From NCBI GenBank assembly GCA_001970955.1, contig MPUH01000041.1:78198-142197 (forward strand): a DNA stretch of 64,000 nucleotides, read 5' to 3'. Positions 18,956-28,584 of the stretch are shown here, piece by piece. Positions within the stretch are counted from its first letter, which is position 1, and each line of letters starts with the position of its first letter. Source of the DNA: Stentor coeruleus (lineage: Eukaryota > Ciliophora > Heterotrichea > Heterotrichida > Stentoridae). The notes below the pieces were generated by a model. The model had not been told where the DNA came from and searched no databases. It saw only the letters and a program-made list of their open reading frames with translations. The translations under genes were made by a program, and so were the position numbers.

Positions 18956-19985
18956 TTACAATCAATGGATTTTATTGGTTAATTCTTTAAGTATCATTTT
19001 ATTGTTTTGAGATGATTTAAGAGGAGAATAATATATAAAGGAACTAAAAATAATTTCGTATTAAAGTAAGATTTTTCAAGTGAAATTGACGTAAATGCAT
19101 GCTGATAATGTTAGGGATAGAATCTGAATAGAGAAAATTCATAGAGAATGATTTTACTTCTTGGTAAATTTAAATATATATCAAGATGAAAGAGAAATTT
19201 AATAGAGTTTTAGTATAACAAAGTGCCGAAACATACAGAATAGTAGTTTTTAAGAATAGAAGGGATGTTAATAGGCTTTTATAGAGGAAATATAAAATAA
19301 GAAGCTGAGGAATCTTATAGTATGATAAAATAGATGATAACGATAGAACTTTTTGGACTAGGATGATGCTGGAAAATTATGATGCTGAAAATAGTTTGTT
19401 TAAGATAGACAAGCTTATTCATGATAATTTTACAATAAGAAAAACAAATTAGTTTAAAAAAAAGAATCTCAGAAAGGATAATTATTATAATAGACAAAAT
19501 AAAGCTATAAGAATACTTTAGATGTTGTAAGCTTATGTTAAAGTAGGATTTGCGTTGAAATAAGTCAGAAACTGTCATAGTTTTATATTGTTTAGTTAAA
19601 TAGTTATGCAACTTTGAGTTGAAATAATATACATTGAAATAAAAAATGCATCATACTAATATAGTCTAATTTTTCATATAAAATATTCAGCCCTAATATA
19701 AAATCAACTTTAAAATAGCAAGTCCCTTATCATAAATACATTCCAATAATCCTCTATATAATTAGTTAGTTAGAAAATATATCGTTCACAGTCGTGAACT
19801 CTGTATTAATTAATTTAATCCTCTATATAAAAGTTAAACCCACATTTTCATAAAATAATCCCTACTAAACCCTTCAAAATCTTCTAATAAAGAGCCTAAA
19901 TGCTATCCAAATAGTCTATCAATCAAAAACCCTTCATCATATTATATAACACAAAAATCTTTACTATATTATCCACTTATACAAT
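18956..19985. other. 1-kb spacer containing a conserved hairpin repeat
   Basis: The first part (18956-19600) is G-rich on the plus strand and the last (19820-19985) C-rich, matching two minus-strand genes. The open frame at 19315-19611 is AT-driven and not gene-like. The conserved hairpin element lies at 19774-19810, near the skew switch. Confidence 0.5.
19774..19810. repeat. Dispersed 37-bp element with perfect 6-bp hairpin (copy 1)
   Basis: This 37-bp core recurs at 41926-41962 with a single difference. It contains GTTCAC, a 4-base loop and GTGAAC (19784-19799), followed by TCTGTATTAAT. The single difference lies in the loop, so the stem is identical. Just upstream both copies have a short TTAG-type run (AGTTAGTTAG) and a CTATATA box. 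The function is unknown: it could be a small mobile-element end, a palindromic protein-binding site or a transcribed hairpin. Confidence 0.75.
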
Positions 19986-22065
19986 CTAACTCATAACCTC
20001 CACAACACAATCCTCACCTCTTAACTCAGGCATGCTTCTAACATCATAACTAATCCCAGTAGATAAATCTATATCAATATGAACTTCCCTATACTGAACC
20101 TTTCCAAAATTAGTAGATGAAACACCTCTTTCAATATTCATCTCTTGCATTTTCTTTCTATCAATAGCTCTTGGTATCAAAACATCAGCATTTTTAATCC
20201 ACTGATGTTTTAAAGCATCTTGACTACACAGCCTCTCTTCAGGATCTCTTTTTATACATTTAATCATAAAATCTATAGCAAAAGGTGTAAATGACTTCCA
20301 ATAAGGTTCTTCAAAGCTCAGATTAGCTTTTAAAGTTAAGTCAATAAGAATCTGTTTTTCTTTATGATCAAAAGGTAGCCTTCCACGTAATAATAAATAT
20401 GTTATAACCCCAATTGACCATATATCAACTTTACAATTATAACCTGATTGAATTAGTACTTCCGGAGCTACATAGCCTAAAGTTCCACATGCTAGGTTTT
20501 GGGTATCATTTGGCCCTGCAAATTTTGATAAGCCGAAATCAGCTAGTTTTATTGTAGGAATATCTGATGAATCTGTTAATAAAATATTTTCAGGCTTTAT
20601 GTCTCGATGTACAATACAAAAATCGTGAAGATAGGATGTGGCTTCTAATAATTGCTTTATTATTTTACTTGCTGAATATTCAGATAATACTTTTTTTTTT
20701 ACTAGTCGATCAAAGAGTTCTCCACCTTCAACAAGCTCCATTACGATTAGGAGATGTTTTTTGCTATCGAAAATATCTTTGATTTTAATAACACCTGGGT
20801 GATTTAATACTCTTAGTATACTAATTTCGCTTTGAATCAGCTCCTTTTCTAGGGAGGAAAGTTTGGATTTTGTTATTACTTTTACTGCCCATTTTTTGTA
20901 GGTCGAATTTTCAGTGCATGAATAAACATCAGAAAATTTCCCATGGCCAATTTTTTCCCCAATGGTGTAGAATTCTTTGAATTTCCTGTAATTTGATGCG
21001 TTTTCTAAGAAACGAAGCCAATCATCGCGTTCTTTACGTGAGTCACTCCAGAGCATGATCTCACCAAAACTAAGGTTCTGGTGAGTAATTGAAATACCAA
21101 ATTTGTTAGAAATATAATAATCACCTATAATTTCCATGTAGCACCCTTCCATATAAATCACCTCACCAGGTTGTTTACAATTAGTATTTTCATACAAAAG
21201 CAGTACTTTATTCCTTAATATCGCATATTTACTTACAAGTTTTTCTTCTATTTTCATATACAATTCTCCAGATATTTGTGAGTTTAATGATGATAGCATA
21301 GGCGCTTGTGTCATTGTCAGTTCTAAATCGTTACACCAAATTTCTTGGTTAAAGCATTTATCGAAAACTTTGACAAAATTCGGAGCTGTTTTAAGGAATT
21401 CTTGAAACTGGGTAAAAGTTAAAATGCCTTTAGTACCGAAATTTGATATAAAACTTTCTACTTGATTATGTGAAACTTGATCTTCATTCAAGGTGGTTGA
21501 GATTTTTACTACAGTTTTACTGCGTTTTTTAGCTGATTTTTAGTTACTTCTTATTGGCTTTACTGGGACATCTAAACCTATATCAGGATTTTGTAGAATT
21601 TCATGTCCTAGTAAAGATACCTGAATAAAAATTTACAATGATATTCATTTCTTTTGCATCTAGGACTAGATCATCTTTACTATCACATATCTCAAAAATA
21701 ACCTTATTTTTATTTTCAATCGTTTCTTTACAGTAACTTGCAATCGCAGTCAAAAAACATTCAAAATCTATTAACTGTGTTTTATTCATATCAAAATACA
21801 TAAACAATCTTTCACCTAAAACTCCCTAAGTAGTCCATACAGGCAAATAAAAAACCTTAGCAAATACATCTTTATCAATATTCCCTTTATCAGACCTTCT
21901 TGCCAAATCATTGTAAAGTAACTGAAGCATCAAGCTTTCTTTCTTTGAGACTATTTATCATATACATCTAGCCAAAACATTTTTCATATTATTCAAAGAC
22001 CTTAAAGGTATCTTGAGTTTTCTTATTGTCGAAGCCTTCCTATTTTTAGAAGAACATATTCCCAT
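19986..22065 (-). CDS. N-myristoylated EF-hand / PH / CAMK-type kinase (CDPK7-like), five exons
   Basis: I join exons 22065-21966, 21950-21841, 21825-21637, 21620-21548 and 21532-19986. The introns are 15, 15, 16 and 15 nt, all GTA...AG, and give one 672-residue frame. The N-terminus MGICSS fits N-myristoylation plus palmitoylation. EF-hand-like segments lie at about 70-140 (FDMNKTQLIDFECF, CDSKDDLVLDAKEM) and weakly near 190. A PH domain at about 245-340 ends in SRKERDDWLRFLENA. The kinase at about 348-607 has GHGKFSDVYS, AVKVITKS, HRDIKPENILL, DFGLSKF and GTLGYVAPEVL. No C-terminal EF-hands follow. N-terminal EF-hands plus a PH domain before the kinase is the order of apicomplexan CDPK7. 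I infer a membrane-bound, Ca2+- and phosphoinositide-responsive kinase. Confidence 0.85.
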
Positions 22066-23164
22066 AATCTCTTTTATATAAATCACATAAAAAGTCTTTT
22101 TTTCTATTAAATCCTATAAACCTATATAAAATCTACATAGAAATTAAAAACACAAAATTTAGTATTCGATTCTCTCTGATTCAGAAACCTTAACACTGAC
22201 TCTTGGAATCCTGTCTTAACTATAAAATACTAAAATTTCATCGAAAAGCATTAAGACTGAATCCAACATGCAAGACATCTGAAGGAAGTTTTTTAAAGAA
22301 CGAATGTTTGAGTAATACACAAATTTGTTGGATTTTTTTGCAAATTTGAGTTTAAGTTTTCCCTAGTACAGCTAAAAAAAATTGAAGAAGATGTTTNTAA
22401 TACACAAATTTGTTGGATTTTTTTGCAAATTTGAGTTTAAGTTTTCCCTAGTACAGCTAAAAAAAATTGAAGAAGATGTTTGTTTAAACAATTATATCAT
22501 AAGCGTGTTATAACAAAGAGTCTGAAGTTTTTAAGATGAAAAATAGTCTTTTATATGGACAAATTTAAATTTGATGCATTTTTTAGAGGAAAAAGAGGAT
22601 AGTCAAACCTTTAGATGAAACTATTATAAGCAAAGGGTATGAGGCAATTATAAGGGAAAATTTTTGTAATCATGTCTTATAGTATGAAAGCCGGTGTCCA
22701 TTTGTGCAGTAAAGAGATTATTTATTAAAGGAAAAAGTTTTAATAGGTTAACATAACAGATGATGGTTGAGCATATGAAAAGTATATAATGCAGGTGAGA
22801 AAAAATATATTAACAGGTTTTATATGGAGATGCTACATTTATAAGCCAAGTGCTTGATTAAAACCTTGAGTTGCAGATTATATATTAAAAATATGACAAA
22901 AGTATTAAAAACGTAAAAAATAGTTTCCGTGCATAAAACTTCAGTATGCAAGTCTAGTTTCTCAGATGAATTCAAGGAAAATCAGCCTTTTAAGACTTAT
23001 GATCTAACTGCTCATAAAAGGAGTAGGCTATAAGGTTCAACTTCGGCATAAATTCAACGATATAATTTAAGAACTTCTTGAACCTGATGAGGAAAATCCA
23101 TTGTTATGACTTGAATAAAAACTAAAAACTAAAAACCAAAAAAGCCATAAAAAACACTTTAATC
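22066..23164. other. 1.1-kb spacer
   Basis: I see no supported gene. The part next to the kinase start is the 5' flank of that minus-strand gene. It includes the duplicated block at 22313-22481. Confidence 0.5.
22313..22481. repeat. 84-bp direct repeat around a single N
   Basis: Positions 22313-22396 recur exactly at 22398-22481 around the N at 22397. This is most likely an unmerged contig overlap. It is non-coding. Confidence 0.85.
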
Positions 23165-24172
23165 TCAACAGCTAAGATTACTAATAGCCTTATCACAATA
23201 AGAGCATTTTGACTGAGCAGTTATATGCATTGCACACATGTTATAGCAGCTTAAACAACACTTATTTTCTCTTCTCCTAGGCAATTTGCATTCCCTGCAA
23301 TATACAAACGATTGATTAAAATAAAATTTTGGATCTCCTTGTGGTTGATTTGATTTTTGTCCACATTTTAAGCAAGATGCTAGGCTATAACGATATATAC
23401 AATAATTGCAATATACCAAACAACAATCGTTTATAGAGAACATTTCAATTTCATACATACGGGAACACCCTCCACAAAGGTTATAGCTGCAGTTTGATTG
23501 ATCTTCTAGACAGCCTATTATGCAGCTGTAACTATACTCATCTCTTTCCATCCTTGTTGTAAATTCTTCCATAAATGCTTCGAGTTCATCTTTAGTAAAA
23601 AGCACAAAACAAACTTCTAACTTAACATTTTTAAGTGTTTTTGCAGCATCTGCAAACCCATCAAAGTGGCATTTAGCCGCCTCTTTTTTCGGAAATCCAA
23701 ACGTTCCACATGAAATTCCTGGGATAGCCAATGACTTTAGATTCTGGTCTTTAGCTTCAATAATACAATTTTTAACAGAATCTTTCAAATTTCTTTTTTG
23801 ATAATCTGAGGCATAATTTCCATTTACCACAGGCCCAACAACATGGATAACATTCTTAAATTTTAATTTTCCAGGTCTAGTCGTAAATGCTTTATTTTCA
23901 CTCAGAGATTTATTGTTTTTAATATATTTTTCGCAATCTTGAATAAGATCATTACCAGCTTCATAAGCAATCTGTCCAGCTAATCCTCCTCCATGATCCA
24001 GCCTTTCATTAGCAGCATTAACAATGCATTCTACTTTATATGAATGCATTTGTAGGACGCTCCCACTATAAACTTTAACCTGAAAATCATTAATGCATGC
24101 CTGAGCACATAATACAGGAAAGCCTGAATCATAATTCAAAGGAATCTCCATATATACTTTATTATAGAACAT
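23165..24172 (-). CDS. Macrodomain protein with Cys-rich zinc-binding-like tail
   Basis: Residues about 30-200 are a macrodomain of the MacroD/ADP-ribose-hydrolase type. It shows CIVNAANERLDHGGGLAGQI (Asn-rich catalytic loop and diphosphate loop), GPVVNG and GISCGTFGFPKKEA, closing with VCFVLFTKDELEAFMEEF. Such domains bind ADP-ribose and often remove it from proteins. Residues about 220-335 hold more than 20 cysteines, many in CxxC pairs (CGGC, CNYC, CLKC, CREC, CCLSC, CSYC), suggesting several zinc sites of RING or treble-clef kind that I cannot name. The ATG at 24151 (MEIPLNY) may be the start instead of 24172. It starts head to head with the next gene, 21-42 bp apart. Confidence 0.8.
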   Translation of the reverse strand: MFYNKVYMEIPLNYDSGFPVLCAQACINDFQVKVYSGSVLQMHSYKVECIVNAANERLDHGGGLAGQIAYEAGNDLIQDCEKYIKNNKSLSENKAFTTRPGKLKFKNVIHVVGPVVNGNYASDYQKRNLKDSVKNCIIEAKDQNLKSLAIPGISCGTFGFPKKEAAKCHFDGFADAAKTLKNVKLEVCFVLFTKDELEAFMEEFTTRMERDEYSYSCIIGCLEDQSNCSYNLCGGCSRMYEIEMFSINDCCLVYCNYCIYRYSLASCLKCGQKSNQPQGDPKFYFNQSFVYCRECKLPRRRENKCCLSCYNMCAMHITAQSKCSYCDKAISNLSC

Positions 24173-24193
24173 ATTAAAAATTTCCTTATATAA

Positions 24194-24637
24194 ATGTCTT
24201 TTCGAGAAAACTTTGGAAGATGTTTACTTGTCGCAATCTGTGTTCTTGCTAGCATTGGCAAATTCACAAACCCAAAGCCAAGTGAGGAAACTTTGAGTGA
24301 TGGTTATAGTAGGGCCTTTGCTAAAGCTAAAGAATATGGGGTGACCTTGCCTTTAACACCACAAGTCCTTAGTGGGTATACTTTAGAAGTTATTTACTTA
24401 ACTGGAGCTTTATTACTTTTAGGTAGTCTTTTGGTTATTTTTAGAGTTAAGTTTGGCTGTTTTTTGCTGTCATCTTTACTTTTGTCTTTTTGTGCTGTGA
24501 TACATAACCCATATTTGTATACCAAAGATAAGGAGTTTTATATGCATGCTTATATGTTTGTACTGAATCTTGGACTTATCGCTGGGTTGTGCTTGACGTG
24601 TCCTGCAAAAGCACAAGATAAAGAAAAAACCGACTAG
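24194..24637 (+). CDS. DoxX / HR-lesion-inducer-like membrane protein
   Basis: The 147-residue protein has four hydrophobic segments: CLLVAICVLASIGKF (about 10), a segment around YTLEVIYLTGALLLLGSLLV (about 62), CFLLSSLLLSFCAVI (about 88) and MYVLN-type helix four near 117-135. Order, size and small residues match the DoxX-like / HR_lesion family of small four-helix membrane proteins found in plants and protists. Their biochemical role is not well settled. The C-terminus is short and polar (KAQDKEKTD). The start codon lies 21 bp from the divergent macrodomain gene. Family assignment is moderate, based on topology and the GR..LV..F...G/S..K opening. Confidence 0.55.
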   Translation: MSFRENFGRCLLVAICVLASIGKFTNPKPSEETLSDGYSRAFAKAKEYGVTLPLTPQVLSGYTLEVIYLTGALLLLGSLLVIFRVKFGCFLLSSLLLSFCAVIHNPYLYTKDKEFYMHAYMFVLNLGLIAGLCLTCPAKAQDKEKTD

Positions 24638-25016
24638 TAATAATTAGAAAGTTTAAAGATTCAGAGTTTTTATTATAGGTGAATATTTGTAAAAGGAGGA
24701 TATTATGAAGTTTGATATGATAAAATATATCAAAAAAAATTTTCCATCAAATATAAAATTGCTTTATCAAAACCATATATAATCTTATATCCTAAAAAGA
24801 TAAGTATCTTAGTAGCTAAAAATCATCATTTTCTATATACAATTATGAGTATCAATTGTCCTCAAAAACTTCTAATCATTTATGCTTATACTCAAACCAT
24901 ATATAAATTTCTTTATATTATTTTATACAAACCAGCTCTGAATATTTTCTCATGATAAAAACAATAGAATAACCCTTGTATAATAAAAAGAAAATATTTA
25001 AACTTTATATAAATTT
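24638..25016. other. Convergent AT-rich spacer
   Basis: The stretch is G-rich directly after the plus-strand gene and C-richer towards the minus-strand gene at 25017. I see no open frame or RNA gene. Confidence 0.45.
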
Positions 25017-25439
25017 CTAAACGTAATAGCTGAATTCCTTTTCCGCCTCTTCCTTAACAAACCTCAAATTCTTCAAGTATTCCTCATAGCAAAAAGATGG
25101 TCCCTCAAGAGCTTCTTTAGTATGGCTATTCGAACCTTCTCTACCTTCAATAACAATGTCAACGCATGATTTTAGATTTTTTTCTGCTATCGATTGATGG
25201 GTCTGAACGAAATTCATAGCTTTTTTTATGCTGTTCATGCATTGATTCTCACATTGGAAAGCTCCTGGGATTTTTTTTGTTTCAAAGCATGATCTAGCAC
25301 ACTTAGCTGCTTTAAATTTGAGATTTATAAATTCTTTTTCAAGAAGCGCATACAAAGATCCTGACTCTTTTTCTAATAGTAATTCAAGAACCTTTGTATC
25401 CATTTTTGTATATGGAAAATTAGATATGAATTCAACCAA
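25017..25439 (-). CDS. Small twin-CX3C protein (FAM136/DUF842-like)
   Basis: The 140-residue soluble helical protein has two CX3C pairs, CARSC (about residue 47) and CENQC (about 64), plus further Cys at about 92 and 117. Spaced CX3C pairs in a small helical protein occur in FAM136A/DUF842 and in small Tim chaperones of the mitochondrial intermembrane space. The position after an N-terminal helix and the length fit FAM136 better than the 80-100-residue Tims. The third and fourth pairs of FAM136 are not clear here. The start could be the second Met at 25403 (MDTKVLELLLEK). Mitochondrial location is inference. Confidence 0.4.
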   Translation of the reverse strand: MVEFISNFPYTKMDTKVLELLLEKESGSLYALLEKEFINLKFKAAKCARSCFETKKIPGAFQCENQCMNSIKKAMNFVQTHQSIAEKNLKSCVDIVIEGREGSNSHTKEALEGPSFCYEEYLKNLRFVKEEAEKEFSYYV

Positions 25440-25654
25440 TATAGGTTTTTATAATAAATCTGTTGTGTAATAGGTATAAAAAATGCATATATTTGTGTAT
25501 CTTATATGTTATTTTTTGGTTATATCTTTAAGGTATTAATGATAGTTAATGATATTTTAATATATATTTTTTATGGCTGTTTTTGTTTTCTTATAATGTT
25601 TTATTAGATTTTCTATATAATAATATTATACAAAATAATTCTCAGATTGCATAA

Positions 25655-26119
25655 ATGGAAAGCAACGAAATACGTAAAAAAATAGCTGAAGGCTGCATAA
25701 AAAATTATCGAGTTACTGACCGCAAACGATATGCTGCCCATTTCGAATATCAAGATTTAGTAAATAAACTATTAAAAATACAACTTTCAAATTCAGATAT
25801 TCCTCAAACACTTATTGTCTCTAAGGTAACTAAAATATGCACAAGTTCACCTGCTACAATTCAAACTGGGTCTAAATCTTGTAAAACTGATTCAAAAAGT
25901 TCAGTATCACCTTTATTAAAGACTAATCGGCTAATTGAAATTAAGAATAAAGAAAAAGTCCTTTCCAAAGCTAAAAATGGGTGTGTTAAGGCTGCGAGCA
26001 GGCAGAATTCTACGCTTGCACCTCAGCAACAAATACAGAGTCATAAAAAATCATCATCTAATCATTTAGTTGCATCAATTAAGCAATTATCTGTTGTCAG
26101 GGTTATAAAGAAAAAGTAA
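25655..26119 (+). CDS. Unrecognised small basic protein
   Basis: This 154-residue protein is rich in Lys, Ser and Gln, with a helical N-terminus (RKKIAEGCIKNYRVTDRKRY) and a disordered middle (SSPATIQTGSKSCKTDSKSS). It ends in basic residues (RVIKKK). I recognise no domain. The ATG follows a long AT-rich 5' flank and the frame is clean. Alternatively it is a fast-evolving regulatory or cytoskeletal protein; the sequence does not decide. Confidence 0.5.
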   Translation: MESNEIRKKIAEGCIKNYRVTDRKRYAAHFEYQDLVNKLLKIQLSNSDIPQTLIVSKVTKICTSSPATIQTGSKSCKTDSKSSVSPLLKTNRLIEIKNKEKVLSKAKNGCVKAASRQNSTLAPQQQIQSHKKSSSNHLVASIKQLSVVRVIKKK

Positions 26120-27064
26120 ATTTTGCTTTTAAGAGTAAATTATCATGATTACTATAAAATTAAACATGTGGAGATGATTATATTTAATTTTTATAGAATA
26201 ATTTCTTATGAGTAATAGATTTATTTCTGATTTTATATATTAGAAAGTGTCTGTATTTGTATAAATTACAATGATTTAAGAAGAAATAGAGAGTAAAGAA
26301 TCTGATGCTTGAATTCAGGCGATTATATAATAAATTATTTTTATAGTTAAATATCTAATATATGTAAATAATAATGACTATACTTATTTTATTAATTGTG
26401 ACAGTGTTTTACTATAAAAATTGTAATTTAAATACTATTTTGTTATTATTTTAAACTTTTAAATTAGCTTTACTGTGGAAATTATATAATATTTTTTTAT
26501 GAAATAGTATAATTTGTTTATAACTATTTTTAATGTTTTGTGTTTGAAATACTTGAGTGTAAATGGTTATAGTAGTATTTTATACTTTATGTTTATTGTT
26601 ATCAGATGAATGAAATTTTATTTCAATCTTTGATGAGGTTTTTGCTGTATTTTTCTACAAATTTTATTAGTTATTGAAAATCTCAAATCTGTATAGAAAC
26701 ATATTTATATTAGCAAAAGTTAATATTATATATTTTATCAATATTTTCCACACATAAAATTCCTAACTATACTATAAAACTTTTAAAAGTCTTATAAGCA
26801 TTAAAAACATAATTCCTATAGAAACTTCCTTCTCTACCAATAACTAAACAATTCAATCCTTATTTCTCAACCCTTTCGATACAAATTATCGTAAAATTAT
26901 AATTTTTATACTTTATCACAGGCATAAAAATCTTCTCTAAAGTCTAGCACCCTGCATTTTTGGCATCATAAAGCCTACTCTATTTTTGAAAGCCTATATA
27001 AAATCAAACTTTATCATTAAAAACATAACCCAATCTTTATCCATGACCATTTCCCATATAATAT
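26120..27064. other. 0.95-kb AT-rich spacer
   Basis: I see no open frame, repeat or RNA gene. The last 300 bases become C-rich ahead of the kinase start at 27065, as in other 5' flanks. Confidence 0.5.
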
Positions 27065-28070
27065 ATGGGAACTGGATGCATTTACAAACTAGGTCAAAAC
27101 CCTAATACTAAAACTGAAGGTATAAAAGTAATCCTTACTCAGGTTGAAGAGACCGGACTGACAAAACTTAATCTTCGAAAAAAGCAAATCTTCCAAACAC
27201 AATTCTCAGAGACCAGCTTTATGGAATTGACAACACCTAGAAGCGGAACTCATATCAAATGGCGTAGAGGCGATCTTATAGGTGAAGGTGCATATGCAAA
27301 AGTTTATCAATGCTTAAACATTGTAACAGGTGAGTTACTAGCTCTAAAAACTTTTTATGTAATATTTACAATAGATAAGTGAAAATCCAAGGAAAATTGA
27401 AAGAGAATTTCAACAAATGCGCAAGGAAATAAGGGTACTGAAAGCTCTGAACCATGAAAATGTTGTCCATTATTATCAAGCTGATCTTTCAGAGGATTTG
27501 AAATCTGTGGATATTTTATTAGAATATGTACCTGGAGGAAGTTTGAAGTCGATATTAGTCAAGTATAAGAGTTTGGAAATATCAGTGATTAGGAATTATA
27601 GCAGACAGTTGCTTGAAGGATTGAAGTATTTGCATGATAATAAGATTATTCATAGAGATCTTAAGCCTGCAAATGTTTTGATTTCTCCTACAGGGGTATT
27701 GAAACTAACAGATTTTGGTTCTTCAAAGCAATTTGATGATTTGGAAAGCAATTTGTCGAGGTCGCTTAAGGGATCTCCTTATTGGATGGCCCCTGAGGTT
27801 GTTAGAATGGAAGGACATAGCTTTTCAGCTGATGTATGGTCCTTTGGGTGTATTTTAATTGAAATGACTTCCGGCAAACCTCCATGGTCTAATTACAGCA
27901 ATGATAGCAAAATTGTGATGGAACTGATATCTAAAGAAGGATCACTGCCTGATATACCAAGTACTGAACCTTTGCTACAGGAGATTATTACTCAATGCGT
28001 GAATAGAAATCCTAATGAAAGACCAAGTCCACAAGAATTACTTGAAAAAGATTTCTTTAAAAATATATAA
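27065..28070 (+). CDS. MAP3K-like (STE group) protein kinase, one 16-nt intron
   Basis: Exons are 27065-27358 and 27375-28070, with a 16-nt intron at 27359-27374 (GTAATA...AATAG). Splicing restores LLALKTFYISENPRK, whereas unspliced translation stops after ten residues. The product has 329 residues. The kinase domain from about residue 65 has GEGAYAKVYQC, LALKTF, HRDLKPANVLIS, DFGSSKQF and GSPYWMAPEVVR. The last is the activation segment typical of MAPKKK/STE kinases such as NPK1/MEKK. The last hydrophobic block SFGCILIEMTSGKPPW is standard. The 64-residue N-terminus (MGTGCIYKLGQ) begins Met-Gly with a nearby Cys and could be lipid-modified; this is a weak inference. Downstream MAPK partners are not in the window. 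Confidence 0.9.
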
Positions 28071-28584
28071 TATATATGGATTGACTTTTTATTTGAGTAT
28101 ATATTTTATATTAAAGATAAGCATATAGAAGCATTATTGAAAATTAGTTTTGCATAAAATTTGCAAAAAAATAAAACTAAACCATAGGATAAACGAAAAA
28201 CAGATATCATATTAAATTAATTTATAAATTATATTCGGAATCTGGTGGATCATAAAGGGAGGTTTAATTTAAAAAATAAACAACTACTTCAGTAAAATGC
28301 TCATTCCAAACTCTGAAATAGCATTTCCTCTAATAAATGCAAAAAATAACTATAATTTGCAAACTTTGCATGTGAAATTATAAAAGAAATTAAAATCCTC
28401 AATATTTTTCTATCGAAATTCTTAAATTTAAGCCTTCCTTATCTTCTTTTCAAAATTATTTGAAAATCCACCTAGCACTCACCTATCAAAGCCAAATCCC
28501 TCTACCCAATACCATTTTTACTAAACCCCATCCTAAAATTCGCTATTTTCCGCTATTTTCAAAATAAATCTAACATCAATAAAT
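28071..28584. other. AT-rich spacer with C-rich end
   Basis: The last 150 bases before 28585 are strongly C-rich, including a short tandem (CGCTATTTTC twice at about 28541-28562). I see no gene. Confidence 0.5.

Noticed and set aside
21601-21807. Separate small EF-hand gene next to the kinase
   Set aside because: Micro-introns on both sides connect it in frame to the kinase gene; it is exon 3.
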